64,000 nt of DNA from positions 4,690,001-4,754,000 of the forward strand of contig NZ_CP092827.1 of assembly GCF_022533585.1 (NCBI RefSeq), written 5' to 3'. The DNA comes from Pseudomonas sp. LS.1a (lineage in GTDB: Bacteria; Pseudomonadota; Gammaproteobacteria; Pseudomonadales; Pseudomonadaceae). Positions 8,635 to 18,781 of this stretch are shown one piece after another (the stretch's first letter is position 1; the number at the start of each line of letters is the position of its first letter). Position numbers and translations under genes: made by a program. The notes under the pieces were generated by a model, which made no database searches, was not told where the DNA came from, and saw only the letters and a list, made by a program, of their open reading frames with translations.

Positions 8635-9603
8635 ATGATCGCGCGTAAAAAGTTTGATTCCAAGGACACCCAGGGGATCTCGACTTTTCTTCATGAACAT
8701 GGATATTGTGTAATCAACCCCGAGGACGATTCGCTCGAGGCCTTTCGCGCGGTGGCAGGCCGGTTCGGCCTGATCCAGTTCCATACCAAATCCGACAAGA
8801 CTGGCGTGGTCGGCGGCGGCGATCCGATCAACAAGGACTGGCAAGCGTTCAGGGACGACTACCACGGCGAACTGTCGAGCGACTTCTATCCCCATACGGA
8901 TGGCTCGTTCCTCAATGGCATGGCGTATATCGATGGGGTTGCCAGGAAGATTACCCCGCCCAAATACGTCATTCTGCAGTGCGTTTCCAAACCGCAGTTT
9001 GGCGGTGATAACTTCCTGGTGGATGGGCAACGCATTTATAATGACCTGCTGGTGAATCATCCCGACATCCTGAAGATCCTGATGACCAGTGGCAGTGTCA
9101 CGTACTGCCGTGATGACCTTCTGTCGATCGATTGTTCTGTCTTCGAAAAGGTCAACGAGAACAAACTGCGTATTCGCTACCGCTATGACAGCACTGCGTT
9201 CAGTCCGGAATGGGCCAGTTCCGCCTTCCAATATATCCAGGATAAATATTCAACCAACCCGGACTACATCACCAACATTAGCCTGGAACCCGGCGAAATC
9301 CTGGTCATGGACAACTTGCGAGTATTGCATGCACGCCACCAGTTCACTGACGGCAACATGAAAAGAAAAGTCCGTCGGCTGTGGATTGCCGATGACACCA
9401 GCATGGTATTCAAGAATATTCTCAACCAGTCGCCGGTGCGCAGGGCCATGTTGCCGTTCCAGAAATACAATATTGCCGCCGCCGAGAACGCGCCTGCCTT
9501 CATCGATTACAGTTGCGGGATTCGGTTTCAGTCGGACATGTTCCTGACCCCGCCCTGTGCCGAACTTGAACAATGGCCGGCCAGCAGTGCCAATCGCCAA
9601 TAA
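8635..9603 (+). CDS. TauD/TfdA-family 2-oxoglutarate/Fe(II) dioxygenase
   Basis: Non-haem iron oxygenase, 322 residues. The facial triad is readable: H87-x-D89 in FYPHTDGSF and distal H232 in DNLRVLHARHQF, with the 2-oxoglutarate-binding arginine probably at 247/248 (KVRRLW). The MDNLRVLHAR block is closer to gamma-butyrobetaine/trimethyllysine hydroxylase-like members than to taurine dioxygenase. A strong AAGGAG at 8623-8628 precedes the ATG. It is 29 bp downstream of the TauE gene and so co-transcribed. Codon use is visibly richer in AAT, ATT and AAA than in flanking core genes, which fits acquisition. Substrate unknown. Confidence 0.85.
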   Translation: MIARKKFDSKDTQGISTFLHEHGYCVINPEDDSLEAFRAVAGRFGLIQFHTKSDKTGVVGGGDPINKDWQAFRDDYHGELSSDFYPHTDGSFLNGMAYIDGVARKITPPKYVILQCVSKPQFGGDNFLVDGQRIYNDLLVNHPDILKILMTSGSVTYCRDDLLSIDCSVFEKVNENKLRIRYRYDSTAFSPEWASSAFQYIQDKYSTNPDYITNISLEPGEILVMDNLRVLHARHQFTDGNMKRKVRRLWIADDTSMVFKNILNQSPVRRAMLPFQKYNIAAAENAPAFIDYSCGIRFQSDMFLTPPCAELEQWPASSANRQ

Positions 9604-9733
9604 CCCTTTCCCCGCACTACTGTAACTGCCCGATAACGCGTGCCTTCACAGTGCCTGCCTGATGGCGGATGCTGTGCTCGTCTGCATGCGTACACAGGTG
9701 GTTGCCTTTCATCGCAGGGATCCGTCCGCTTCT

Positions 9734-9829
9734 CCAGCGGCGAGCAAATCCCGGTCCGCTCCCACAGGCTTTACACTGTTCGAAGAATGTGCAATGCCTG
9801 TGGGGGCGGGCTTGCCCGCGAAGTGGCCT
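9734..9829. repeat. Degenerate REP pair upstream of bifA
   Basis: A 'CCGCTCCCACAGG' half at about 9751-9768 faces a 'CCTGTGGGGGCGGGCTTGCCCGCGAA' half at 9798-9822. The left arm is decayed. This is the main content of the 425-bp gap 9604-10028, with the inverted repeat at 9944-9978; no gene is seen in the rest. Confidence 0.7.
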
Positions 9830-9943
9830 GCACAGTTTTCACCTGCGCCCCACCCGCAAAATGCTTGCTCAACCCGCATACCACGCTAACATCAAACCTC
9901 TGGAAGATTGATACAGCGCATTCAAGTTGCGGGGTCAGGCAAC

Positions 9944-9978
9944 CGATACACTACTAATGGTCGGCCGATAGTGTATCG
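9944..9978. promoter_or_regulatory. 10-bp inverted repeat in the bifA upstream region
   Basis: CGATACACTA (9944-9953) and TAGTGTATCG (9969-9978) are perfect 10-bp arms separated by 15 bases, 50 bp ahead of the bifA start. The spacing suits a dimeric regulator's operator. No T-tract, so not a terminator. Function is inference. Confidence 0.5.
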
Positions 9979-10028
9979 TCATCGTTGATGGCAAAATGAT
10001 GCCATGCGTATGGATTAAGGAAACCCCA

Positions 10029-12083
10029 TTGAAGCTGGAATTGCGGAACAGCTTGTCGGTCAAGTTGCTCAGGGTCGTGCTGCTGTCGGCGCTGGCGGTC
10101 GGTGTCGTGCTCAGCTGTGCGCAAATCGTCTACGACACCTACAAGACCCGCCAGGCCGTGAACAACGATGCCCAGCGCATCCTCGACATGTTCCGCGACC
10201 CCTCGACCCAGGCGGTATATAGCCTGGACCGCGAAATGGGCATGCAGGTGATGGAAGGCCTGTTCCAGGACGAATCGGTACGCATGGCGTCCATCGGCCA
10301 TCCCAACGAAACCATGCTGGCAGAAAAGTCCCGCCCGCTGCAGGACACGCCCATGCGCTGGCTGACCGACCTTATCCTCGGCCAGGAACGTACCTACACC
10401 ACGCAACTGGTCGGCCGCGGCCCCTACAGCGAATACTATGGCGACCTGAGCATCACCCTCGACACCTCGTCCTACGGCGAAGACTTTCTGATCAACGCCG
10501 TGATCATCTTCATTTCCGGTGTGCTGCGGGCCCTGGCCATGGGCCTGGTGCTGTACCTGGTCTACCACTGGCTACTGACCAAACCGCTGTCGAAGATCAT
10601 CGAGCACCTTACCCAGATCAACCCCGACCGCCCCAGCCAGCACCAACTGCCGCTGCTAAAGGGCCACGAGAAGAACGAACTGGGCTTGTGGGTAAACACC
10701 GCCAACCAGTTGCTGGCCTCGATCGAGCGCAATACCCACCTGCGCCATGAAGCGGAAAACAGCCTGCAACGCATGGCGCAGTACGACTTCCTCACAGGCC
10801 TGCCCAACCGCCAGCAGTTGCAGCAGCAACTGGACAAGATCCTCGTCGACGGCGGCCGCCTGCAACACCGTGTGGCGGTGCTATGCGTAGGCCTGGACGA
10901 CTTCAAGGGCATCAACGAGCAGTTCAGCTACCAGGTCGGCGACCAGCTGCTGCTGGCCTTGGCCGACCGCCTGCGCGCCCACAGCGGCCGCCTGGGCGCC
11001 CTGGCACGGTTGGGCGGTGACCAGTTCGCCCTGGTACAGGCCAATATCGAGCAGCCCTACGAGGCGGCCGAGCTGGCACAGAGTATCCTCGACGACCTGG
11101 AAGTGCCGTTCGACCTCGACCACCACCAGCAGATCCGCCTACGCGCCACCATCGGCATCACCCTGTTCCCGGAAGACGGCGACAGCACCGAGAAGCTGCT
11201 GCAGAAAGCCGAACAGACCATGACCCTGGCCAAGGCCCGTTCGCGCAACCGCTACCAGTTCTACATCGCCAGCGTCGACAGCGAGATGCGCCGCCGTCGC
11301 GAGCTGGAAAAGGACCTGCGCGAAGCCCAGGCGCGCAACCAGCTGTACCTGGTGTACCAACCACAGATCAGCTACCGCGACCACAGCGTGGTTGGTGTCG
11401 AGGCACTGCTGCGCTGGCAGCACCCGGAGCTGGGCATGGTGCCGCCAGATCAGTTCATCCCCCTCGCCGAACAGAACGGCAGCATCATCAGCATCGGCGA
11501 GTGGGTGCTCGACCAGGCCTGCCGGCAGCTGCGCGAATGGCACGACATGGGCTTCAGCGACCTGCGCATGGCGGTCAATCTGTCCACCGTACAGCTGCAC
11601 CACAACGAACTGCCGCGGGTGGTCAACAACCTGCTGCAGGCCTACCGCCTGCCGCCACGCAGCCTGGAGCTGGAAGTCACCGAGACCGGCCTGATGGAAG
11701 ACATCAGCACCGCCGCCCAGCACCTGCTGAGCCTGCGCCGCTCCGGAGCACTGATTGCCATCGACGACTTCGGCACCGGCTACTCGTCGCTCAGCTACCT
11801 GAAATCGCTGCCGCTGGACAAGATCAAGATCGACAAGAGCTTCGTCCAGGACCTGCTGGACGACGATGATGACGCCACCATCGTTCGCGCCATCATCCAG
11901 CTGGGCAAGAGCCTGGGGATGCAGGTGATCGCTGAAGGCGTGGAAACCGCCGAACAGGAAACCTACATCGTCGCCCAGGGCTGCCACGAAGGCCAGGGCT
12001 ACCACTACAGCAAGCCGCTGTCGGCCCGTGAGCTGACCAACTTCCTCAAGCAGGCGCAGCGCAACCAGGTTTCGATGTTCTGA
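10029..12083 (+). CDS. bifA: BifA: c-di-GMP phosphodiesterase (degenerate GGDEF plus EAL)
   Basis: Inner-membrane GGDEF-EAL protein of 684 residues that hydrolyses cyclic di-GMP and thereby promotes motility and biofilm dispersal. N-terminal helix at about 10-32, periplasmic loop, second helix at about 155-178, HAMP-like linker, then GGDEF. The cyclase signature is degenerate (G329-G330-D331-Q332-F333, GGDQF), as known for BifA. The EAL domain has E458-A459-L460 and a DDFGTGYSSLSYL loop. The start TTG 10029 is preferred (AAGGAA at 10017-10022) because the protein then begins LKLELRNSLSVKLL as in BifA; ATG 9996 is an alternative. In other pseudomonads it sits next to sodB. Confidence 0.92.
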   Translation: MKLELRNSLSVKLLRVVLLSALAVGVVLSCAQIVYDTYKTRQAVNNDAQRILDMFRDPSTQAVYSLDREMGMQVMEGLFQDESVRMASIGHPNETMLAEKSRPLQDTPMRWLTDLILGQERTYTTQLVGRGPYSEYYGDLSITLDTSSYGEDFLINAVIIFISGVLRALAMGLVLYLVYHWLLTKPLSKIIEHLTQINPDRPSQHQLPLLKGHEKNELGLWVNTANQLLASIERNTHLRHEAENSLQRMAQYDFLTGLPNRQQLQQQLDKILVDGGRLQHRVAVLCVGLDDFKGINEQFSYQVGDQLLLALADRLRAHSGRLGALARLGGDQFALVQANIEQPYEAAELAQSILDDLEVPFDLDHHQQIRLRATIGITLFPEDGDSTEKLLQKAEQTMTLAKARSRNRYQFYIASVDSEMRRRRELEKDLREAQARNQLYLVYQPQISYRDHSVVGVEALLRWQHPELGMVPPDQFIPLAEQNGSIISIGEWVLDQACRQLREWHDMGFSDLRMAVNLSTVQLHHNELPRVVNNLLQAYRLPPRSLELEVTETGLMEDISTAAQHLLSLRRSGALIAIDDFGTGYSSLSYLKSLPLDKIKIDKSFVQDLLDDDDDATIVRAIIQLGKSLGMQVIAEGVETAEQETYIVAQGCHEGQGYHYSKPLSARELTNFLKQAQRNQVSMF

Positions 12084-12146
12084 ACCGCCTGCCCGGTTAC
12101 AGGCCGTGACCGGCATTTACCCGAATTGCACGCCCGCCCCTTTACA

Positions 12147-12165
12147 GCAAATGCAAATCTTTCGC
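12147..12165. promoter_or_regulatory. Candidate Fur box
   Basis: GCAAATGCAAATCTTTCGC matches 12 of 19 positions of the Fur consensus GATAATGATAATCATTATC, hand-aligned. It lies 75 bp before the first gene of an imelysin/di-haem cluster of a type regulated by iron in other bacteria. Confidence 0.5.
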
Positions 12166-12240
12166 ATGATGTTGTGGTTTCGCGTGCCACGGCGCACGGT
12201 CCACCCCTTGGTCCAACCACACGATGCAGGAAAACCAATA

Positions 12241-13578
<1,338 letters not shown>

Positions 13579-13596
13579 TCCTGCTGTAGCGGTTCT

Positions 13597-13626
13597 GAAA
13601 AAGGCGGCCTTCGGGTCGCCTTTTTT
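13597..13626 (+). terminator. Rho-independent terminator after icmP
   Basis: AAAAAGGCG pairs with CGCCTTTTT around a CCTTCGGG loop and ends in six T. It lies 20 bp past the icmP stop, so transcription of the next genes may be reduced or restart from the 196-bp gap that follows. Confidence 0.8.
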
Positions 13627-13774
13627 GCTTGCCGGCGATTGGGCCCGACCAGGCACCCACAAACCATGGCCAACTGACACCGATTTCATCCAGCAATTGC
13701 AAATTGCTCTTATTCAAACTCCCCCACCCTGCTAAGCTTGCACGCCGGTTTTTCGCTCACGCCCAGGATTCTCG

Positions 13775-15202
13775 ATGTCCTTGTCGCTGTCCCGACTCTC
13801 CCCCCTGCTGCTGGCCTTTGCCCTCGCCGCCTGTGACGACGCCCCGCGTTTCACCCAGGCCGAGCCCGGCGAAGCGCTGTCGGGCGGCAACGCCACCGTG
13901 CAGCGCACTGACCGCAATGCCTATTCCCTGCCCTCGGCCAACCTCTCGCCCGAGCGGCGCCTGGACTTCGCCGTCGGCAACAGTTTCTTCCGCAACCCCT
14001 GGGTAATCGCCCCGTCCACCACCACCGCACGTGACGGCCTGGGCCCGCTGTTCAACACCAATGCCTGCCAGAACTGCCACGTACGTGACGGCCGCGGCCA
14101 CCCGCCAGAACCGGACGACAGCAATGCCGTATCGATGCTGGTACGCCTGTCAATCCCCGACCAGCCCTACCTGGCCAAGGTGGTGGAGCGCCTCGGCGTG
14201 GTGCCGGAACCGGTCTATGGCACCCAGCTGCAGGACATGGCCATCCCGGGCGTGACGCCAGAAGGCAAGGTGCGGGTGAGCTATACCAGCGAAAAGGTGT
14301 CGTTCAAGGACGGCCACCAGGTCGAACTGCGCAAGCCGGCCCTGCAGATCACCCAGCTTGGCTATGGCGTGATGCACCCCGACACGCGCTTTTCGGCGCG
14401 GGTGGCGCCGCCAATGATCGGCTTGGGCCTGCTCGAAGCCATCCCCGAAGCCGACCTGCTGGCCAACGAAGACCCCGACGACCGTAACCGCGACGGCATC
14501 CGCGGCCGGGCCAACCGGGTGTGGGACGACGCCCAGGGCAAGACCGTGGTCGGCCGCTTCGGCTGGAAGGCCGGGCAGCCCAACGTCAACCAGCAGAACG
14601 TGCACGCCTTTGCCGGCGACATGGGCCTGACCACCACCCTGCTGCCCAACGACGACTGCACCGCGGCGCAGGCCGACTGCCTGGCCGCGCCCAACGGCAA
14701 CGGTGCCGGTGACGAGAAGGAAGTCAGCGACAACATCCTGCGCCTGGTCACCTTCTACACCCGCAACCTGGCCGTGCCGGCCCGCCGCGATGTGGGCTCG
14801 CTGCAGGTGCTGGCGGGCAAGAACCTGTTCTACCAGGCCGGCTGCCAGGGCTGCCATACGCCGCAGTTCACCACCGCCGCCAATGCCGCCGAGCCGGAGC
14901 TGGCCAACCAGCTGATCCGCCCCTACAGCGACCTGCTGTTGCATGACATGGGCCCGGGCCTGGCCGACGAGCGCACCGAGTTCGCCGCCAACGGCCAGGA
15001 CTGGCGCACCCCGCCACTGTGGGGCATCGGCCTGAGCGAAACGGTCAGTGGGCACAGCCAGTTCCTGCACGACGGCCGCGCCCGCAACCTGCTCGAAGCC
15101 GTGCTCTGGCACGGAGGAGAGGCCGAGGCGGCACGCAATTTCGTACTCACTTTCAATGCCGGGCAACGTGCCGCGTTGCTGGCGTTCCTGAACTCACTTT
15201 AA
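13775..15202 (+). CDS. Di-haem oxidoreductase lipoprotein (DUF1111 / thiol-oxidoreductase family)
   Basis: Periplasmic or outer-membrane-anchored c-type cytochrome, 475 residues. The signal peptide has lipobox LAAC (C20). Two haem c sites are visible: C98-QN-C101-H102 and C357-QG-C360-H361. The family resembles MauG and bacterial di-haem peroxidases and is often found beside imelysins, where a redox role in iron uptake has been proposed. The gene is followed after 20 bp by a second imelysin and then a DUF1513 gene, forming a compact operon. Exact reaction unknown. Confidence 0.87.
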   Translation: MSLSLSRLSPLLLAFALAACDDAPRFTQAEPGEALSGGNATVQRTDRNAYSLPSANLSPERRLDFAVGNSFFRNPWVIAPSTTTARDGLGPLFNTNACQNCHVRDGRGHPPEPDDSNAVSMLVRLSIPDQPYLAKVVERLGVVPEPVYGTQLQDMAIPGVTPEGKVRVSYTSEKVSFKDGHQVELRKPALQITQLGYGVMHPDTRFSARVAPPMIGLGLLEAIPEADLLANEDPDDRNRDGIRGRANRVWDDAQGKTVVGRFGWKAGQPNVNQQNVHAFAGDMGLTTTLLPNDDCTAAQADCLAAPNGNGAGDEKEVSDNILRLVTFYTRNLAVPARRDVGSLQVLAGKNLFYQAGCQGCHTPQFTTAANAAEPELANQLIRPYSDLLLHDMGPGLADERTEFAANGQDWRTPPLWGIGLSETVSGHSQFLHDGRARNLLEAVLWHGGEAEAARNFVLTFNAGQRAALLAFLNSL

Positions 15203-15222
15203 AAAGCGCATAGGAGCCGGGC

Positions 15223-16287
15223 ATGTTCCGACCCAAACTGTTGTTCACCAGCCTCGCCGCACTCGCCCTCGGCGCCTGCTCGCCGCAGGACCCGCAAGCC
15301 GTGACCTCCGCTGCCATCGCCAAGCAGGTGATCCTGCCTACCTACAGCCGCTGGGTCGAAGCCGACCGCACGTTGGCCGCCAGCGCCCTGGCCTACTGCG
15401 AAGGCAAGGAAACCCTGGACAAGGCCCGTACCGACTTCCTCAACGCGCAAAAGGCCTGGGCCGAGCTGCAACCGCTGCTGGTCGGCCCGCTGGCCGAAGG
15501 CAACCGTGCCTGGCAGGTACAGTTCTGGCCCGACAAGAAGAACCTGGTCGGCCGCCAGGTCGAGCAGCTGGTCAACGCCGACCAGCCGGTCGATGCCGCG
15601 GCCCTGGGCAAGGCCAGCGTGGTGGTACGTGGCCTGTCGGCCTACGAGTACATCCTCTTCGACAGCAAGCCGGATATCGCCACTGCCGAGCAGAAAGCCC
15701 GCTACTGCCCGTTGCTGGTGGCCATCGCTGAACACCAGAAAGCCCTGGCCGAAGAGATCCTCAAGGGCTGGAACAGCACCGACGGCATGCTCTCGCAGAT
15801 GACCAAGTTCCCCAACCAGCGCTACGCCGATTCCCACGAGGCCATCGCCGACCTGCTGCGCGCCCAGGTCACCGCCCTGGACAGCCTGAAGAAAAAGCTC
15901 GGTGCACCGATGGGCCGCCAGAGCAAGGGTATCCCGCAGCCACTGCAGGCCGAAGCCTGGCGCAGCCACAGCTCGCTCAAGAGCCTGGAGGCCAGCCTCA
16001 AGGCCGCCGAAGCGGTCTGGGTCGGGGTCGACAACCGAGGCCTGCGCGGCTTGCTGTCCAGCGATCAGAAAGCCCTGGCGGACAAGATCGACGCCGCCTA
16101 CGCTGCCTCGCTCAAACTGCTGGCCGACAACCAGAAGACCTTGGGCGAGCTGCTGGCCGACGACGCCGGCCAGCAAACCCTGAACCAGATCTACGACAGC
16201 CTCAACGCCGTCCACCGCCTGCACGAAGGCGACCTGGCCAAGGCGTTGAACATCCAGCTGGGCTTCAATGCCAACGACGGTGACTGA
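15223..16287 (+). CDS. Imelysin-family lipoprotein (second copy)
   Basis: Exported lipoprotein of 354 residues with lipobox LGAC (C19). Helical imelysin fold with AWAELQPLLVGPL near residue 75 and a GLSAYEYILFD block in place of the strict GxHxxE motif of the first imelysin, a known subtype difference. AGGAG at 15212-15216 sets the start. The stop is 2 bp ahead of the DUF1513 gene, so the two are translationally close. Probable role: periplasmic iron handling together with the di-haem protein. Confidence 0.85.
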   Translation: MFRPKLLFTSLAALALGACSPQDPQAVTSAAIAKQVILPTYSRWVEADRTLAASALAYCEGKETLDKARTDFLNAQKAWAELQPLLVGPLAEGNRAWQVQFWPDKKNLVGRQVEQLVNADQPVDAAALGKASVVVRGLSAYEYILFDSKPDIATAEQKARYCPLLVAIAEHQKALAEEILKGWNSTDGMLSQMTKFPNQRYADSHEAIADLLRAQVTALDSLKKKLGAPMGRQSKGIPQPLQAEAWRSHSSLKSLEASLKAAEAVWVGVDNRGLRGLLSSDQKALADKIDAAYAASLKLLADNQKTLGELLADDAGQQTLNQIYDSLNAVHRLHEGDLAKALNIQLGFNANDGD

Positions 16288-16289
16288 TC

Positions 16290-17387
16290 ATGCTGCGACG
16301 CCAGGCCCTCAAACTCGGTAGCGTATTGCTCAGCGCCCTCACCCTGGGCGGCTGGAGCCTGTTCCGCAACAAAGGCAGCGAGCCCCTGCTGCTGTCGGCG
16401 CGTGACGACGGCGACGGCAAGCACTATGCGGTCGGGTTCCGCCTGGACGGCACCCCGGTGTTCAGCACCCAGGTCGCCCAACGTTGCCATGCCATCATCC
16501 ATCACCCGCAACTACCGATCGCCCTGTTCGTCGCCCGCCGGCCCGGCACTGAAAGCTACCTGGTCGACCTGCGCGACGGGCGCCTGCTGCAGACCGTCAC
16601 CTCGCAGCCGAACCGGCACTTCTACGGCCACGCGGTCATCCACAAAGGTGGCGAATGGCTGTATGCCACCGAGAACGACACCACCGACCCGGGGCGTGGC
16701 GTACTCGGTGTATACCGCTTCGAGGGCGAGCGCCTGGTGCATAGCGGCGAGATTCCGACCCACGGCATCGGCCCGCACGAAGTGGCCTGGCTGCCGGACG
16801 GCGAGACGCTGATCGTGGCCAATGGTGGTATCCGCACCGAAGCCGAAAGCCGGGTGGAGATGAACCTCGACGCCATGGAACCGAGCCTGGTGCTGATGCA
16901 GCGCGACGGTACCCTGCTGAGCAAGGAAACCCTGGCCCAGCAGATGAACAGCGTGCGCCACCTGGCGGTGGGCAGCGATGGCACGATCGCCGCCTGCCAA
17001 CAGTTCATGGGCGATGCCGATGAAACCGCCGAACTGCTGGCAATCAAGCGCCCGGGCGAGCCGTTCAAGGCCTTCCCGGTGCCGGAGCGGCAGTTGCAGG
17101 CCATGGCCCAGTACACCGCCAGCGTGGCTATCCACAGTGAGCTGCGGCTGGTAGCGCTGACCGCGCCACGGGCCAATCGCCTGTTCATCTGGGACCTGGA
17201 CAGTGGCGCGGTACGGCTGGATGCGCCAATGCCCGATTGTGCGGGGGTGGGCGCGGTGCAGGACGGTTTTGTCGTCACCTCCGGGCAGGGCCGTTGCCGG
17301 TTCTATGATTGCCGCAAGGCCGAGCTGGTCGGGCAGCCGATGAACCTGCCGTCCGGTTTCTGGGACAACCACCTGCATCTCGTCTGA
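16290..17387 (+). CDS. DUF1513 beta-propeller-like protein with Tat signal
   Basis: Protein of 365 residues with a twin-arginine signal at its N-terminus (MLRRQALKLGSVLLSALTLG, RRxxLK core), so exported folded. The body is repeat-like beta structure, with WLPDGETLIVANGGIRTE-type blade segments. DUF1513 members accompany imelysins and di-haem oxidases in iron-regulated clusters; no enzymatic activity is assigned. A REP pair follows at 17407-17498 and may end the transcript. Confidence 0.85.
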   Translation: MLRRQALKLGSVLLSALTLGGWSLFRNKGSEPLLLSARDDGDGKHYAVGFRLDGTPVFSTQVAQRCHAIIHHPQLPIALFVARRPGTESYLVDLRDGRLLQTVTSQPNRHFYGHAVIHKGGEWLYATENDTTDPGRGVLGVYRFEGERLVHSGEIPTHGIGPHEVAWLPDGETLIVANGGIRTEAESRVEMNLDAMEPSLVLMQRDGTLLSKETLAQQMNSVRHLAVGSDGTIAACQQFMGDADETAELLAIKRPGEPFKAFPVPERQLQAMAQYTASVAIHSELRLVALTAPRANRLFIWDLDSGAVRLDAPMPDCAGVGAVQDGFVVTSGQGRCRFYDCRKAELVGQPMNLPSGFWDNHLHLV

Positions 17388-17406
17388 TTTTCGGGTTGGC
17401 TGTACT

Positions 17407-17498
17407 GGCCCCTTCGCGGCTAAAGCCGCTCCCACAGGAACCGCGCAACCCACTGACTGCGCGGTCCCTGTGGGAGCGGCTTTAGCCGCGAAGGGGCC
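17407..17498. repeat. REP pair (class B)
   Basis: Long imperfect inverted repeat GGCCCCTTCGCGGCTAAAGC ... GCTTTAGCCGCGAAGGGGCC with internal CCGCTCCCACAGG / CCTGTGGGAGCGG halves. It sits between the DUF1513 gene and the RND operon. Confidence 0.9.
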
Positions 17499-17620
17499 CT
17501 CACAGGCATTTATCCCTCCATCCAACAAAAAACAGTCAATACTTCCCCCATTCACACGTGGGCAGGATCGCCCGTTGTCGTGTCCAAGCGAATAACAACC
17601 GCATCCAAGGAACCGGACCT

Positions 17621-18769
17621 ATGCTGCGCCGCCGCATGCTCATCATGTTGGCCGTGGTTCTGCTGATCGTGCTGGCCCTGGGGGGCTACAAAGCCTTTTC
17701 GATCTACCAGCAGATCCAGATCTTCACTGCCCCCAAGCCGCCCATCACCGTGGCGGCCGCCTTGGCCGAACAGCGCCCGTGGCAAGAGCGCCTGCCCGCC
17801 GTCGGCAGCCTCAAGGCGCTACAGGGCGTGGAGCTGAGCCTGGAGGTGGAAGGCATCGTCAAAGCCCTGCACTTCGACTCGGGCCAGCAGGTAAAGGCCG
17901 GGCAGCTGCTGCTGCAGCTCAATGACGACCAGGAAACCGCCCTGCTCGGCACCGCCCAGGCCGACCTGGGCCTGGCCAAGGTCGATTTCGGCCGTGGCAG
18001 CCAGCTGGTCGGCGACTCGGCCATCTCCCGCGGCGAGTTTGACCGCCTCACCGCCCAGTACCGACGGAACCAGGCGGTGGTCGACCAGCTCAAGGCATCG
18101 AAGACCAAGAAAAGCATCAGCGCCCCGTTCAGCGGCACCATCGGTATTCGCCAGGTGGACGTTGGCGACTACCTGGCCGCCGGCACGGTGATCGCCACCC
18201 TGCAGGACACATCCAGCCTCTACGTCGACTTCAACGTACCGGAACAGGCTCTACCACACCTCAGCCTGGGCCAGCAGGTACTGGTGCAGGTGGCCGCCTA
18301 CCCGGGCCAGACCTTCCCCGCCAGCCTCAGCGCCATCAACCCCAAGGTCGAGGAAACCACGCGCAACCTGCTGGTGCGCGCAACCATGGCCAACCCGGAC
18401 GGCAAGCTGCTGCCGGGCATGTTCGCCAGCCTGCTGATTCTGCTGCCCAACCCGCAGCCACAGGTGGTAGTGCCGGAAAGCGCCATCACCTACACCCTGT
18501 ATGGCAACTCGGTGTACGTCGCCACGCCGAAGAAGGACAAGGACGGCAAGCCGGAAAACGACGACAAGGGCCAGCCGCAGCTCACCGCCGAGCAGCGCAC
18601 GGTGCAGACCGGCGAGCGCCGTGACGGCGTGGTGGTGGTCAGCAAGGGCCTGCAGGCGGGGGAACAGGTGGTCACCGCCGGCCAACTGAAGCTCACCCCC
18701 GGCGCCGCAATCCGCATTGGCCAGGACAAAGCCCTCAAGCCCGCACAGGGCGCGCCGGGCAAGGACTGA
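17621..18769 (+). CDS. mexV: RND efflux membrane-fusion protein (MexV-like)
   Basis: Periplasmic adaptor, 382 residues, with one N-terminal membrane anchor (about 7-27) and no lipobox. Lipoyl halves at about 60-95 (VEGIVKALHFDSGQQVKAGQ) and 150-190 (SAPFSGTIGIRQVDVGDYL) flank a short hairpin; beta-barrel and membrane-proximal domains follow. A Lys/Asp-rich insertion at about 300-320 is unusual. The start is ATG 17621 (AAGG at 17607-17610). It is paired with an RND permease 12 bp downstream. By gene order it corresponds to mexV (PA4374) as I recall it. Confidence 0.85.
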   Translation: MLRRRMLIMLAVVLLIVLALGGYKAFSIYQQIQIFTAPKPPITVAAALAEQRPWQERLPAVGSLKALQGVELSLEVEGIVKALHFDSGQQVKAGQLLLQLNDDQETALLGTAQADLGLAKVDFGRGSQLVGDSAISRGEFDRLTAQYRRNQAVVDQLKASKTKKSISAPFSGTIGIRQVDVGDYLAAGTVIATLQDTSSLYVDFNVPEQALPHLSLGQQVLVQVAAYPGQTFPASLSAINPKVEETTRNLLVRATMANPDGKLLPGMFASLLILLPNPQPQVVVPESAITYTLYGNSVYVATPKKDKDGKPENDDKGQPQLTAEQRTVQTGERRDGVVVVSKGLQAGEQVVTAGQLKLTPGAAIRIGQDKALKPAQGAPGKD

Positions 18770-18781
18770 CAGGAGGCTGGC

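Noticed and set aside
13690..13730. A second Fur box before the di-haem gene
   Set aside because: GCAATTGCAAATTGCTCTTATTC has only scattered matches to the Fur consensus in any alignment I tried.
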